In this document: positions 37,655 through 50,380 of the stretch, in pieces
Position numbering within the stretch: the stretch's first letter is position 1
Layout: every line of letters begins with the position of its first letter
Assembly (NCBI GenBank): GCA_013823505.1
Contig: PNMH01000001.1
Span: 1-64,000, forward strand
Direction: 5' to 3'
Source of the DNA: Polaromonas sp.
GTDB lineage: Bacteria > Pseudomonadota > Gammaproteobacteria > Burkholderiales > Burkholderiaceae
DNA length: 64,000 nucleotides
Position numbers and translations under genes: made by a program
The notes under the pieces: model-generated
Told to the model about the DNA's origin: nothing
What the model saw: the letters and a program-made list of their open reading frames with translations, nothing else
Databases searched by the model: none

Positions 37655-37672
37655 GCGCCCAAAAAGGGGCGC
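37655..37672 (+). terminator. weak hairpin after the binding-protein gene
   Basis: GCGCCC-AAAAAG-GGGCGC forms a 6-bp stem 10 bp after the stop codon, without a clear T-run. It separates this operon from the SOS mutasome. Confidence 0.4.
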
Positions 37673-37720
37673 TGTTGGGGGTGGTTTGCTCCACCAGTGG
37701 ACAGGGTTCGGCCTTTAAGA

Positions 37721-37740
37721 TACTGTACACACATACAGTA
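37721..37740. promoter_or_regulatory. LexA (SOS) box
   Basis: TACTGTACACACATACAGTA matches the LexA consensus TACTGTATATATATACAGTA at 17 of 20 positions, including both CTGT and ACAG half-sites. It is 37 bp before the imuA start and should make the whole imuA-imuB-dnaE2 cassette DNA-damage inducible. Confidence 0.92.
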
Positions 37741-37777
37741 TTTATCGGCCTTCCCAACCCCACCCGAACACCCCGCC

Positions 37778-38626
37778 ATGCATCCCGCCCTCGACTGGCA
37801 GGAGGACGACCCGTCTTCCGCGCTGATGTTTTCACCCCCGCCCCAACCGGCGCGCCCGGCACGTCCAGTGCGAATGCCCGGCGAATTGCCCATGGCCGTG
37901 GCCGCGGCCATCTGGCGCGGGGACCAGTTGGGCGGCCCGGTTTCGGCCGTGCTGTCCAGCGGCTTCGAGGCGCTGGACGCGCAGTTGCCCGGCGGCGGCT
38001 GGCCGTGCCACGGTGTCATTGAAATCCTGGCCTCGCAGAGCGGCCTGCTGGAGTGGCGCCTGCTCGGACCGGCGCTGCGCCAGGTGTGTGCCGCCGGCCG
38101 CGCGGTGGTGGTGGTGGGGCCGCCCAAGGCGCCGCACCTGCCGGGCCTGCGCTTCGAGGGCATCGACGAGCGCCACCTGGTGTGGGTGCGGGCCGACACG
38201 GCGGCCGAGCGCCTGTGGTCGGCCGAACAGCTCATCAAGGCCAACGCCTGCGGGGCGCTGGTGGTGTGGCTGCCGCAGGCGCGGTCTGAGCAGGTGCGCC
38301 GCCTGCAGGTGCTGGCCGCCAGTTGCGAAGGGCCGGTGTTTTTGTGCCGGCCGAGCGCGGCGGTGCGCGAATCGTCGGCCGCGCCGCTGCGGCTTCTGGC
38401 CCATGTGGGGCTGGACTGGGAACTGCACCTGGACATCTTCAAGCGCAAGGGCCCGCCGCTGCAGGACACGCTGCGCCTGGGTTCGGTGCCTGGCGGCCTG
38501 CGCGCCATCCTCACGCCGCGGCTGCGCTTCCCCAGCCGCCTGCTGCCTTCCGATCTGTCCCGAGAGGCCGACCATGTTGTGGTCAGCACTCCAGCTCCCG
38601 ACCGCCCCCACCGCGCCGTGCACTGA
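37778..38626 (+). CDS. imuA: SOS mutasome accessory protein ImuA
   Basis: 282 residues with a RecA/SulA-like core: ALDAQLPGGGWPCHGVIEIL near 66-85, a hydrophobic AVVVVGPPKAPHLP strand near 108-121 and an ALVVWLPQARSEQVRRLQ block. It belongs to the ImuA family that acts with ImuB and DnaE2 in damage-induced mutagenesis. The start at 37778 (MHPALDWQ) is chosen because the longer frame from 37697 would read through the LexA box. imuB begins 53 bp before its stop. Confidence 0.9.
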   Translation: MHPALDWQEDDPSSALMFSPPPQPARPARPVRMPGELPMAVAAAIWRGDQLGGPVSAVLSSGFEALDAQLPGGGWPCHGVIEILASQSGLLEWRLLGPALRQVCAAGRAVVVVGPPKAPHLPGLRFEGIDERHLVWVRADTAAERLWSAEQLIKANACGALVVWLPQARSEQVRRLQVLAASCEGPVFLCRPSAAVRESSAAPLRLLAHVGLDWELHLDIFKRKGPPLQDTLRLGSVPGGLRAILTPRLRFPSRLLPSDLSREADHVVVSTPAPDRPHRAVH

Positions 38627-39875
38627 GGCGGCGCGCCGGGCCGTGGCCACCTGGGCGTTGCAGTTCACGCCCCGCGTGGCGCTGGCCGACGGTGCGGTGC
38701 TCATGGAAGTGGCGGGGAGCGTGCGCCTGTTTGGCGGCAAACGCGCGCTGCGCGACCGCGTGGTGGCCGAGAGCGCCGAAGTGGGCGTGGCGCAGGTGGC
38801 CTGGGCACCCAACAGCCTGGCCGCGCTGGCGCTGGCGCGCGCCGGCATTGAAAACGGTTTCAAGCAAGCGCTGCCGGTGCTGCTCGATGCCTTGCCCATG
38901 CAGGTGTTGAGCGCGGTGCTCCCGCACCAGCTCACGCTCGCGCACATCGGTTGCCGCACGCTGGGCGACGTGCGCGCGCTGCCGCGTGGTGGTGTGGGCC
39001 GGCGCTTTGACAAGCAGTTGCTGCAGGCACTCGACCAGGCCTACGGCGCCGAGCCCGAGGCGCATGTGTGGGTGGCGCTGCCCGAGCGGTTCGAGGAGCG
39101 GCTGGAGCTCATGGCGCGCGTGGAGCAGGCGCCGGCCTTGCTGTGGGGCGCGCGGCGTTTGCTGCTGGTCATGAGCGGCTGGCTGGCGGCGCGGCGCGCG
39201 GGCGTCACGGCCTTCACGCTGCGCTGGGCGCACGACGCCATGCGCGCACGCGACGCGGGCGAGGGCGGCGAGATCACGGTGCGCACGGCCGAGCCCACGC
39301 GCGACACCGAACACCTCTGCCGCCTGCTCGCCGAGCACCTGGCCCATGTGCAGCTGCTCGCCCCCGTGGGCGACCTGCACCTGCTGGCCACCGACGTGCA
39401 GCCGCTGATGGAGCGCAGCGCCTCGCTCTTGCCCGACACCGTGCGCCAGGGCGAAACGCTGCACCTGGTGCTGGAGCGCCTGGCCGCGCGGCTGGGGCCG
39501 GGGCGCGTGCTGCGCCCGGTGGTGCTGCCCGACCACCGCCAGGAATGGATGTGCCGCTGGCAGAGCGCGCCCGAGCCGCTGCCGCGCAAGCCGGCGCCCG
39601 ACACCGGCTTGCCGCAACCCACCTTCGTGCTGCCCGAGCCGCTGAGGCTGCTGGTGCGCGGCAACCGGCCGATCTACCAGGGCGAGCTGCAGTTGCTCGC
39701 CGGCCCGCAGCGGGTGGAGGGCGGATGGTGGGACCGGGTGGATGGCGCGGGTGCCACGCGCAACGTGGTGCGCGACTACTGGGTGGCGCTCTCGGCGAAG
39801 GCGGGCGTGTTGTGGATCTTCCAGACGCGGCTGGATGAGGCGCCCGCGTGGTATCTGCACGGGCACTTTGCATGA
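38574..39875 (+). CDS. imuB: ImuB, catalytically inactive Y-family polymerase homologue
   Basis: 433 residues beginning MLWSALQLP, the usual ImuB N-terminus. The Y-family catalytic Asp/Glu residues are missing, as known for ImuB, which works as an adaptor between the beta clamp, ImuA and DnaE2. The C-terminal signature is present: LLAGPQRVEGGWWD near 390 and a final YLHGHFA. The start overlaps imuA by 53 bp in another frame, so coupling is likely. A slightly short protein for the family, but all landmarks are there. Confidence 0.9.
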   Translation: MLWSALQLPTAPTAPCTEAARRAVATWALQFTPRVALADGAVLMEVAGSVRLFGGKRALRDRVVAESAEVGVAQVAWAPNSLAALALARAGIENGFKQALPVLLDALPMQVLSAVLPHQLTLAHIGCRTLGDVRALPRGGVGRRFDKQLLQALDQAYGAEPEAHVWVALPERFEERLELMARVEQAPALLWGARRLLLVMSGWLAARRAGVTAFTLRWAHDAMRARDAGEGGEITVRTAEPTRDTEHLCRLLAEHLAHVQLLAPVGDLHLLATDVQPLMERSASLLPDTVRQGETLHLVLERLAARLGPGRVLRPVVLPDHRQEWMCRWQSAPEPLPRKPAPDTGLPQPTFVLPEPLRLLVRGNRPIYQGELQLLAGPQRVEGGWWDRVDGAGATRNVVRDYWVALSAKAGVLWIFQTRLDEAPAWYLHGHFA

Positions 39876-39876
39876 C

Positions 39877-42984
<3,108 letters not shown>

Positions 42985-42993
42985 GGCCGGGCT

Positions 42994-43476
<483 letters not shown>

Positions 43477-43502
43477 CGCGCCATTTTGCGGAGTTTTTCG
43501 TT

Positions 43503-43526
43503 TCATGACTTGTTGATAAGTCATGA
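43503..43526. promoter_or_regulatory. perfect palindrome, AbiEi operator candidate
   Basis: TCATGACTT and AAGTCATGA form a perfect 9-bp inverted repeat with a 6-bp spacer, 19 bp before the antitoxin start. AbiEi antitoxins are known to autorepress through inverted repeats in their own promoter. The site is the obvious candidate. Confidence 0.65.
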
Positions 43527-43545
43527 GCTTATTAAACTTCCCGGC

Positions 43546-44145
43546 ATGAACCAGTCTGAAAGCATCCTCGATCTGGCCCGCCGCCAGCGCCTGCTACGCG
43601 CTGCCGACGTGCGCGCGCGGGGGTGGTCGCCTCAGTTGCTGATACGTCTGCAAGCAACGGGACAACTGGAGCGTGTGGCGCGTGGCCTCTACAGCCTGCC
43701 CGATGCGGATTTCACCGAAAACAAGGGGCTGGCAGAGGTTTGTCAGCGCGTGCCCAAGGCGGTGATCTGCCTGCTGTCTGCCCTGCAGTTTCATGGCATC
43801 GGCACTCAACTGCCTTACGAGGTCTGGATTGCGTTGCCCGAGGGCGCACAAACCCCGGCGGTGGATTACCCGCCGCTTCGCGTTGCCCGCCTGCGCGGGG
43901 ACGCCTACGCCTCTGGGGTGATCACGGTGATGGAACAGGGTTCGCCGATTCGGGTGTACAGCGCCGCCAAGACGGTCACCGACTGCTTCAAATTCCGCAA
44001 CAAGATCGGACTGGATGTGGCGCTCGAAGCACTCAAGGATGCTTGGAATTCACGCAAGATCACCATGGACGACGTTGCCCGTTTTGCTCGCATCAACCGG
44101 GTGGAGCGTGTGATGCGCCCTTATCTGGAAGCTGTGGTGGCATGA
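43546..44145 (+). CDS. AbiEi-family type IV antitoxin / autorepressor
   Basis: 199 residues. An N-terminal winged helix-turn-helix (about 8-50: ARRQRLLRAADVRARGWSPQLLIRLQATGQLERVARGLYSL) is followed by the AbiEi C-terminal domain. RVYSAAKTVTDCFKFRNKIGLDVALEAL near 136-163 is typical. It should neutralise the AbiEii toxin and repress the operon. The start at 43546 is downstream of a palindromic operator, and the stop overlaps the toxin ATG (ATGA). Confidence 0.9.
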   Translation: MNQSESILDLARRQRLLRAADVRARGWSPQLLIRLQATGQLERVARGLYSLPDADFTENKGLAEVCQRVPKAVICLLSALQFHGIGTQLPYEVWIALPEGAQTPAVDYPPLRVARLRGDAYASGVITVMEQGSPIRVYSAAKTVTDCFKFRNKIGLDVALEALKDAWNSRKITMDDVARFARINRVERVMRPYLEAVVA

Positions 44146-45044
44146 AGAAGGACCTGTCGGCGTCCGTGCTGGCGCGCTTGCTGAATCTGTCGAAACAACG
44201 CGGTGAGGACCACAGCCTGCTGCTCAACCGGTTTGCGCTGGAGCGGTTGTTGTACAGGGTGGGAATCTCAGGGCATGCACAGCAGTTTTTGCTGAAGGGC
44301 GCGCTGCTGTTCGCGCTCTGGTACGACGATCCCCACCGACCTACCCGGGATGCCGATCTGCTGGGCTTTGGCCCGGACGACGACGCGAGTCTGGTGGCAA
44401 CGTTTCGTGAATTGGCCGATATGGCGTTGGACGACGGCATCGTGTTCGACGCCACATCGGTGCGCGCCAGCAGCATCTGCGAGGACAACAGCTACGGCGG
44501 CACGCGTATTCACCTGACGGCGCACATCGGTCCGGCACGCTGCGTGTTGCAGATCGACATTGGGTTTGGCGATGCGGTGACGCCGCCAGCAAAAACAGTG
44601 GTGTTTCCCGCCTTGTTGCCGGGTTTTGAAGCGCCGCAGCTTCGTGCGTATCCGGTCTACACCGTGATCGCAGAGAAATACCACGCCATGGTGGTGCTCG
44701 ACCTGGCGAACAGCCGCATGAAGGACTTCTACGATCTCATGGTCATCGCGCAACGCACCCAGCTGGACGGCGCAACGCTGGCCGCCGCCATGGCTGCCAC
44801 GTTTGCCCGGCGAGCCACGCCGCTGCCCGACGAGCCGCCACTGGCATTGACCGCCCGATTCGGCGAAGACGCTGGCAAGGTGCGCCAATGGCAGGCCTTC
44901 TTGGGCAAAAACCGCCGCGTGGCAGGCTCGCTGGGCGACACCGTTGAACTGCTGGGCCGGCTTCTTTGGCCTGCCACACAAGTCGCTGCCGCGAAGAGCT
45001 CTGCGAACGCCAGCTGGAGCCCCAAGGCCGGCAACTGGGTTTGA
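44142..45044 (+). CDS. AbiEii/AbiGii-family nucleotidyltransferase toxin
   Basis: 300 residues. The nucleotidyltransferase core shows FLLKGALLFALW near 48-59 and PTRDADLLG near 66-74, the G-S/A...DxD-type catalytic site. The family transfers nucleotides to tRNA or other targets and causes reversible growth arrest and phage abortive infection. KYHAMVVLDLANSRMKDFYDLMVI near 185-208 is the usual C-terminal signature. It is translationally coupled to AbiEi. It ends 21 bp before the converging chemoreceptor stop. Confidence 0.9.
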   Translation: MKKDLSASVLARLLNLSKQRGEDHSLLLNRFALERLLYRVGISGHAQQFLLKGALLFALWYDDPHRPTRDADLLGFGPDDDASLVATFRELADMALDDGIVFDATSVRASSICEDNSYGGTRIHLTAHIGPARCVLQIDIGFGDAVTPPAKTVVFPALLPGFEAPQLRAYPVYTVIAEKYHAMVVLDLANSRMKDFYDLMVIAQRTQLDGATLAAAMAATFARRATPLPDEPPLALTARFGEDAGKVRQWQAFLGKNRRVAGSLGDTVELLGRLLWPATQVAAAKSSANASWSPKAGNWV

Positions 45045-45065
45045 TCGCCCAGCGTTCACTGACCT

Positions 45066-46841
45066 TTAGAACGCTTCCCACTCGTCCGATGCGCCGGCTT
45101 TCTCGGCCACCTTGGCAGCTGGCTGTGGTGCCGGTTTGGCCAGTGCAGCTTTCTTCGGGGCCACCGAGACCGACGCCGGCTTGGCGTTGGCCACCACCGG
45201 CTTTTTGGCGGGGGTGCTGCGCACGGTGCTGCTGCCGGGTTTGTGCAGGTCGGTAGAGCGGATCTGCGCGATCGAGCTCTGCGACGTGCTGTGTGCGTCC
45301 ACGCGGAACACGCGCACCACTTCGGCCAGGCGGTCGGCCTGGTCGTTCATGCTCGATGCCGCTGCAGCGCTTTCTTCCACCAGGGCAGCGTTCTGCTGCG
45401 TCAGCTGGTCGAGGTTGGCCACGGCCGCGTTGATCTGGTTCACGCCGTCGGCCTGTTCGCCCGAGGCGCTGGCGATCTCGCCGATCATGTCGCGCACACG
45501 CACCACGTTGTCGACGATCTCGCCCATGGTCTTGCCGGCCTGGTTCACCAGCTCGGTGCCGGCGGTGACCTTGTCCACGCTGGTGCTGATGAGCAGCTTG
45601 ATTTCCTTGGCGGCCTGCGCGCTGCGCTGGGCCAGGTTGCGCACCTCGCCCGCCACCACCGCAAAGCCACGGCCTTGTTCACCCGCGCGTGCGGCTTCCA
45701 CAGCGGCGTTGAGCGCCAGGATGTTGGTCTGGAAGGCAATGCCATCGATGACGCCGATGATGTCGTTGATCTTGCGCGAGGACTGGTTGATCTCCTCCAT
45801 GGTGGTGATCACCTGGTGCACCACCTCGCCACCTTTTTGTGCGCTCTGGCCGGCCACATCGGCCAGCTGGTTGGCCACGCGGGCCGAGTCGGCCGACTGG
45901 CGGATCGCACCCGACATCTGCTCCATGCTGGCGGCGGTCTGCTGCAGGTTGGAGGCGGTCTGTTCGGTGCGGGCCGAGAGGTCGTTGTTGCCGGTGGCGA
46001 TTTCCTTGGCGGCCACCGTGATGTTGTCGGTGCCGCGTTTCACGTCGGCCACCACGTTGACCAGGCGGTCGCGCATGCCGAGCAGGGCGGCCGTCATGGC
46101 ACCGAACTCGTCCTTGCGGTCGTTGCGGATCTGCGCCGTGAGGTCGCCGCCGGCGATCTGCTCGGCAAACACCATGGCCTCGCGCAGGGGATTGCGGATG
46201 TTGCGGATCAGGAAGAACGCACCAGCCACGATGCCGGCGATCAGCGCGCCCACTTGCAGGGCGGCGATGACCAGGCTGTTGGAGCGCTGTTCGGTGAAGC
46301 CAGACTGGGCTTCCTGGCGGATGTCGGCCTGCATGCGGGCGAATTCGCGCAAGGCTTCCAGGTAGGGCGGCACCGCCTGGTTGAAGCGGGTGGCGATTTC
46401 CTGGGCGGCGCCTGCGGCGTCGCCGGCCTTCTTCATTTCGTTGGCCACGGCCAGCGAGGCGAGCACGGTCTTGCGCAGCTCGGCGATCTTGGCCATCTGG
46501 GCTTTTTCGGCGTCGTTCATCTCCATGGCCTGCAACTGTTTTTGCAGCTCGGAGATGGCGGCCACGCCCTTGGGAATCAGGTCCTTGTACATCGCGGCGA
46601 TGGCCGGGTCGGAACTGGCAATGGAGGCCTGCACCCGCGTGACGTTGGTCTCGGTGAGGCCAGCCCATTCGGTGGCGATGGTGGTTTTGTGGGCGAGTGC
46701 GGAGAGCACCCGCTCGGATTCGGTGTTGAGGGCGGCCGAGCGCGCACCGGCGGTGGCGACCACGACAAACAGGGCCACGATGATGGCGATGACACCGGCC
46801 CAGAGGCGGGCGCCGACAGACAGGTTGCGGAAGAGATTCAT
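45066..46841 (-). CDS. methyl-accepting chemotaxis protein with C-terminal pentapeptide
   Basis: 591 residues. A first membrane helix (about 12-32), a periplasmic 4-helix-bundle sensor (about 35-190), a second helix (about 193-213), HAMP, and a signalling domain with [22 protein letters not shown]. Unlike the receptor at 828 it has a Lys/Pro/Ala-rich flexible tail of about 80 residues ending in EWEAF. This resembles the NWETF pentapeptide that docks CheR/CheB. It follows cheW by 67 bp, probably in one operon driven by a sigma-28-like promoter. Confidence 0.93.
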   Translation of the reverse strand: MNLFRNLSVGARLWAGVIAIIVALFVVVATAGARSAALNTESERVLSALAHKTTIATEWAGLTETNVTRVQASIASSDPAIAAMYKDLIPKGVAAISELQKQLQAMEMNDAEKAQMAKIAELRKTVLASLAVANEMKKAGDAAGAAQEIATRFNQAVPPYLEALREFARMQADIRQEAQSGFTEQRSNSLVIAALQVGALIAGIVAGAFFLIRNIRNPLREAMVFAEQIAGGDLTAQIRNDRKDEFGAMTAALLGMRDRLVNVVADVKRGTDNITVAAKEIATGNNDLSARTEQTASNLQQTAASMEQMSGAIRQSADSARVANQLADVAGQSAQKGGEVVHQVITTMEEINQSSRKINDIIGVIDGIAFQTNILALNAAVEAARAGEQGRGFAVVAGEVRNLAQRSAQAAKEIKLLISTSVDKVTAGTELVNQAGKTMGEIVDNVVRVRDMIGEIASASGEQADGVNQINAAVANLDQLTQQNAALVEESAAAASSMNDQADRLAEVVRVFRVDAHSTSQSSIAQIRSTDLHKPGSSTVRSTPAKKPVVANAKPASVSVAPKKAALAKPAPQPAAKVAEKAGASDEWEAF

Positions 46842-46908
46842 GGTGACTCCAACGGACGAGGTGAGGCCCGCGCAGCCTCGTGGGCGGCGCGCAGCGGAAA
46901 ACGGGGGG

Positions 46909-47445
46909 TTATTGAACGGACGGGGCCTGGGTCACCAGGCCCATGTCGGCGCTGCCAATGAGGGCTTCGATGTCGGCCAGGATGAGCATGCGCTCGCCCA
47001 CGCTGGCGATGCCGGTGATGAAGCCGGCGTCCAGGGTGGTGCTGATCTGCGGTGCGGCCTTGATGTGGTCGTGGCTCAGGCGGATCACGTCGCTCACCGA
47101 ATCCACCACCAGGCCCACCACACGGTCGTGCACGCTGAGCACGATGACCACGGTCAGCGCGTTGTATTCCACCTTGGCGCAATTGAGCTTGATGCGCATG
47201 TCCACGATGGGCACGATCACGCCGCGCAGGTTGACCACGCCCTTGATGAAGTCGGGCGCGTTGGCGATGCGCGTGGGTTCTTCGTAGGAGCGGATTTCCT
47301 GCACGCTCAGGATGTCGATGCCGTATTCCTCGGCGCCCAGTCGAAAGCTCAGGAATTCGCCGGCATGGGCCAGGACCGGTGCTTTGCCACGGATGCCCGC
47401 GCTGGGTGAAAGGGCGGTGGGGGTGGGGGTGTTGAGGGCGTCCAT
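46909..47445 (-). CDS. cheW: CheW chemotaxis coupling protein
   Basis: 178 residues with the CheW SH3-like fold: [24 protein letters not shown] near 31-54, [16 protein letters not shown] near 69-84 and the C-terminal ILADIEALI. It links receptors to CheA. The start at 47445 (MDALNTP) leaves a short leader after the promoter at 47475-47501; an ATG at 47457 is an alternative. It precedes an MCP gene and diverges from bciA. Confidence 0.92.
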   Translation of the reverse strand: MDALNTPTPTALSPSAGIRGKAPVLAHAGEFLSFRLGAEEYGIDILSVQEIRSYEEPTRIANAPDFIKGVVNLRGVIVPIVDMRIKLNCAKVEYNALTVVIVLSVHDRVVGLVVDSVSDVIRLSHDHIKAAPQISTTLDAGFITGIASVGERMLILADIEALIGSADMGLVTQAPSVQ

Positions 47446-47474
47446 GGGTCCGAGCATTGGGGATTGATATGTGC

Positions 47475-47501
47475 ATATCGACACCTCCCCTGGCTTCTTG
47501 A
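47475..47501 (-). promoter_or_regulatory. sigma-28 (FliA)-like promoter for cheW-mcp
   Basis: On the reverse strand, TCAAGAAG (47501-47494), an 11-bp spacer and GTCGATAT (47482-47475) match the flagellar sigma-28 pattern. Spacing and the TCAAG start are the same as upstream of the receptor at 828. It is 30 bp before the cheW start. Confidence 0.55.
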
Positions 47502-47558
47502 GTCGGCCTGAACAACCGGTGACAGCCCTTCCCGGGGTGCGCTCACTAAGATCCCACC

Positions 47559-48560
47559 ATGCCCCTTTCCACACCCCGCCGCATCTTCATGCTGGGCGCC
47601 ACCGGCACCATCGGCCAGGCCACCGTGCGGGCCCTGGTGGCGCGGGGGCACGAAGTGGTGTGTTTTGTGCGCCCACGTGCTGGGGTGGGCGGCAAGCTGC
47701 AGGCCGGGGACGTGAGCGACCTGTTCCCCGGAGCGCTGGTGCGCGTGGGGGATGTGCAAGACCCCGTGTCGCTGGCGCGCGATGGTTTTCAGGGCGAGCG
47801 CTTCGATGCGCTGGTGTCGTGCCTGGCCTCCCGCACCGGTGTGCCCCGGGATGCCTGGGCCATCGACCACCAGGCGCATGTGCACGCGCTGGACGCCGCG
47901 CGACAGGCTGGCGTGTCGCAGGTCGTGCTGCTCTCGGCCATCTGCGTGCAGAAGCCCTTGCTGGCGTTTCAGCAGGCCAAGCTGGCGTTTGAAAAAGTGC
48001 TGGTGGAGTCGGGACTGACGTATTCCATCGTGCGGCCCACGGCGTTCTTCAAATCGCTCTCGGGGCAGATCGAGCGGGTTCGCAATGGCAAGCCTTTTCT
48101 GGTGTTTGGCGATGGGCTCTCCACCGCCTGCAAGCCCATCAGCGACGACGACCTGGGCGCTTTCATGGCCGACTGCCTCACCGACGCCAGCCGCCACAAC
48201 CGGGTGCTGCCCATCGGCGGGCCGGGTGAAGCCATCACGCCGCGCCAGCAGGGCGAGCACTTGTTTGCGCTGCTGGGCCGACCACCCCGGTTCAAAAGCG
48301 TGCCCGTGGGCTTGCTCGACGCGATCATTGCGGTGCTCGGTGCAGCCGGGCGTGTGGTGCCTGCGCTGGCAGACAAGGCCGAGCTCGCGCGCATCGGGCG
48401 TTACTACGCCACCGAATCCATGCTGGTGCTGGACCCTGTGACCCAGCGCTACGACGCTGCGGCCACCCCGTCCACCGGCAGCCGGACGCTGTTCGACTTT
48501 TACGCCGACGTGGTGAGCGGCGCCGCTGCGCCCGAGCGCGGCGATCACGCCGTGTTCTGA
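47559..48560 (+). CDS. bciA: 3,8-divinyl (proto)chlorophyllide 8-vinyl reductase, BciA type
   Basis: 333 residues of the atypical short-chain dehydrogenase group. The NADPH-binding GATGTIG lies at 13-19. The segments DALVSCLASRTG, LLSAICVQKPLLAFQ, SIVRPTAFFKSLSGQ, PFLVFGDG, CKPISDDDLG, LPIGGPGEAITP and ARIGRYYATESMLV are those of BciA/DVR enzymes. It reduces the C8 vinyl group of the chlorophyllide ring, a step of bacteriochlorophyll synthesis. It stands alone between cheW and a NUDIX gene, about 12 kb from the carotenoid genes. Confidence 0.88.
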   Translation: MPLSTPRRIFMLGATGTIGQATVRALVARGHEVVCFVRPRAGVGGKLQAGDVSDLFPGALVRVGDVQDPVSLARDGFQGERFDALVSCLASRTGVPRDAWAIDHQAHVHALDAARQAGVSQVVLLSAICVQKPLLAFQQAKLAFEKVLVESGLTYSIVRPTAFFKSLSGQIERVRNGKPFLVFGDGLSTACKPISDDDLGAFMADCLTDASRHNRVLPIGGPGEAITPRQQGEHLFALLGRPPRFKSVPVGLLDAIIAVLGAAGRVVPALADKAELARIGRYYATESMLVLDPVTQRYDAAATPSTGSRTLFDFYADVVSGAAAPERGDHAVF

Positions 48561-48591
48561 GCACCGCCAATCCCTCACCCACCATCCGCCC

Positions 48592-49470
48592 ATGGCCCTC
48601 ACGATCAACTCCGAGACCGTTCACACACCGCCCGTGCCCTCGGCCACCGTGATCGTGGTGCGTGACGGCCCCAGCGGGCTGGAGGTGCTGCTGGTGCGCC
48701 GGCATGGCAATTCGGCCGTGCTCGGTGGGGTGCATGTGTTTCCGGGCGGCAAGCTCGACGCCGCCGACCGCCAGGTCGACCCGGCCTCACTGGATCGCTC
48801 GCCCCTGGACTGCGCGCACAGCTTGAACGAGCCCGGGCTGGACGCCGATACCGCGCTGGGCCTTCACGTGGCTGCCCTGCGCGAGACATTTGAAGAATGC
48901 GGCTTGCTGCTCGGCCAGGTGCACCAGGCTGATTTGGCCCGGCGCGTGCGCGAACTCACCGCCGCCGGCACCGGCTTCGCCGCCGCCCTGCAGCAGCTGG
49001 GCTGCCCTGTGTCCACCGCCAGCGTGCGGCCCTGGTCGCGCTGGATCACGCCGCGCGTGCCCTCGGTGACCAACAAGCGCTTCGACACCCGCTTTTTCGT
49101 GGCCGCCGCACCCGCAGGGCAGGCCGCCGAGCACTGCGCCTTTGAAGCCACCGAAGCCGTGTGGATGGCGCCGCGCCAGGGGCTGGAGCGCTACTGGGCG
49201 GGCGAGATCGATCTGGCGCCGCCGCAGATCATGAGCCTGAGCCAGCTCGTGCCCTTGCGCACCGCGGCCGATGTGATGGCCGCCGCGCTGAGCCGCCCGC
49301 CGGCGCTGATCGAGCCCGAGCCGTTCGACCAGGACGGCACGCGCGTGATCTGCTACCCCGGCGACCCAGCCCACAGCGTGGCGCAGCGGGTCTGGCCCGG
49401 CCCCACGCGGCTGAGCTACCGCAACCAACGCTTCGAGGCCGAGGGCGGCCTGGCGGCCCTGCTGGGGTAA
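48592..49470 (+). CDS. NUDIX hydrolase (NUDT19-like)
   Basis: 292 residues. A NUDIX domain with VHVFPGGKLDAAD near 47-59 and the box residues RETFEECGLLL near 98-108. A long insertion separates these two parts, as in NUDT7/NUDT19-type acyl-CoA or broad-range NUDIX enzymes. It would cleave a nucleoside diphosphate linked to another moiety. It follows bciA by 31 bp on the same strand; co-transcription is possible but no metabolic link is clear. Confidence 0.85.
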   Translation: MALTINSETVHTPPVPSATVIVVRDGPSGLEVLLVRRHGNSAVLGGVHVFPGGKLDAADRQVDPASLDRSPLDCAHSLNEPGLDADTALGLHVAALRETFEECGLLLGQVHQADLARRVRELTAAGTGFAAALQQLGCPVSTASVRPWSRWITPRVPSVTNKRFDTRFFVAAAPAGQAAEHCAFEATEAVWMAPRQGLERYWAGEIDLAPPQIMSLSQLVPLRTAADVMAAALSRPPALIEPEPFDQDGTRVICYPGDPAHSVAQRVWPGPTRLSYRNQRFEAEGGLAALLG

Positions 49471-49781
49471 ACGGGCGCACGCTGGCAGAGAAGGTGTGCT
49501 GGCGGCAAGCAAATGTATGGACTGGCAGCGCGTGGTGCCCACGCACTCGCCTGCGATTCCCGAAGTTAATGCGACCGGCCCGTTTCGCTGCCGAGTTGTT
49601 GCGATGGGCGATCTGTCGTGGTGTGCTCAGTTCGCCTGGGTGATGAATGACTCGATGCTTTCACTGGGCTACGATGTCTGCCATCGGCCATGAGCAGTCT
49701 TTCGCCCAGTGGCGTCCGCCGTCAACTCGAGGGTGATCGCAGACGTCACCCAAATAGGCTTTCCGTTATCGGATGGCAAAT
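49471..49781. other. gene-free stretch at the left edge of the array
   Basis: 311 bp after the NUDIX stop. Apart from the right-half repeat at 49668-49699, no protein-like frame, hairpin terminator or promoter stands out. Base composition falls toward the array on the right. Confidence 0.5.
49668..49699 (+). repeat. array repeat, copy A (right half)
   Basis: GCTACGATGTC, then CATCGGCCATGAGCAGTC: the right half of the repeat. It shares the variant GCTACGATGTC with copy I at the other end of the array, which is inverted. The left arm is not clearly recognisable. Confidence 0.6.
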
Positions 49782-50216
49782 CTAGAACCAAAACCGATAC
49801 CGTTTCTTCTTATCTTTGTATTGCTTGATGTCATCACGCCATGCATTCCTCTCGGTGCCCGACCCAACAATCCCAAAGTAACAAAGAAAAGTACCCAAAG
49901 CGACAAGGAGGATGATCCCTGCCCATGAAAATCCCGGCGCATCAGGTTTACCCAGAGTTGCCATGTAGACGCCACCGAAAATCATTGCTCCACCCAGGCC
50001 CAAACCCAAGAAGCGCCGAAGCCAAACCCATGTGTGTGCTGCCACTCGTTCTGCAATCGAGGGTTGATTGGTTCGACTTCTTGTCGAAAAGAAAATCGGA
50101 ATGAGCATTAAAAACCAAACCAACATCGCAGTTATTAGCGATTTCGTATTTGCCCCGTTCATAGCAAAAGTCATAGAGAGAACGAGGCAAAAAGATAAAG
50201 CAGAAACAAAAATCAT
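49782..50216 (-). CDS. unknown membrane protein
   Basis: 144 residues with about four hydrophobic segments (near 2-18, 27-45, 67-85 and 95-116) and a basic C-terminus (KQYKDKKKRYRFWF). I do not recognise a family. The gene is AT-rich compared with the core genes around it, uses codons such as ATA and AAA freely, and occupies the first module of the repeat-bounded array on the reverse strand. Its 5' end faces repeat copy B. Confidence 0.6.
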   Translation of the reverse strand: MIFVSALSFCLVLSMTFAMNGANTKSLITAMLVWFLMLIPIFFSTRSRTNQPSIAERVAAHTWVWLRRFLGLGLGGAMIFGGVYMATLGKPDAPGFSWAGIILLVALGTFLCYFGIVGSGTERNAWRDDIKQYKDKKKRYRFWF

Positions 50217-50317
50217 GAGAACCCAATTTGCTGATATCTAAAACTCTTGAACTTATTTTGGAGTAAGTTTCGAGTGACCACTTCCGCCGTTCATCAGTCC
50301 TGAACGTTAAAAGGCTG

Positions 50318-50380
50318 ACTGGCTGCCGAGGGTCCACTACCGCCCCAGCTACCATGACGCACATCGGCCAAAAGTGGGCA
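50318..50380 (+). repeat. array repeat, copy B
   Basis: Full-length copy. The core runs GGGTCCACTACCGCC, GCTACCATGACGCAC, ATCGGCC and ends AAAAGTGGGC, 50 bp from GGG to GGGC. The arms of this copy are the most degenerate. It runs into the start of the next small gene. Confidence 0.75.

Noticed and set aside
35416..38589. long reverse-strand open frame (over 1000 codons) opposite the dehydrogenase, Bug and imuA genes
   Set aside because: Shadow of GC-rich coding on the + strand; the translation is His/Arg/Gly-rich and resembles no protein, while the + strand frames have clear families.
47446..47558. PpsR/CrtJ site (TGT-N12-ACA) before bciA
   Set aside because: TGT and ACA occur but with the wrong spacing (about 8 bp), overlapping the sigma-28-like box.
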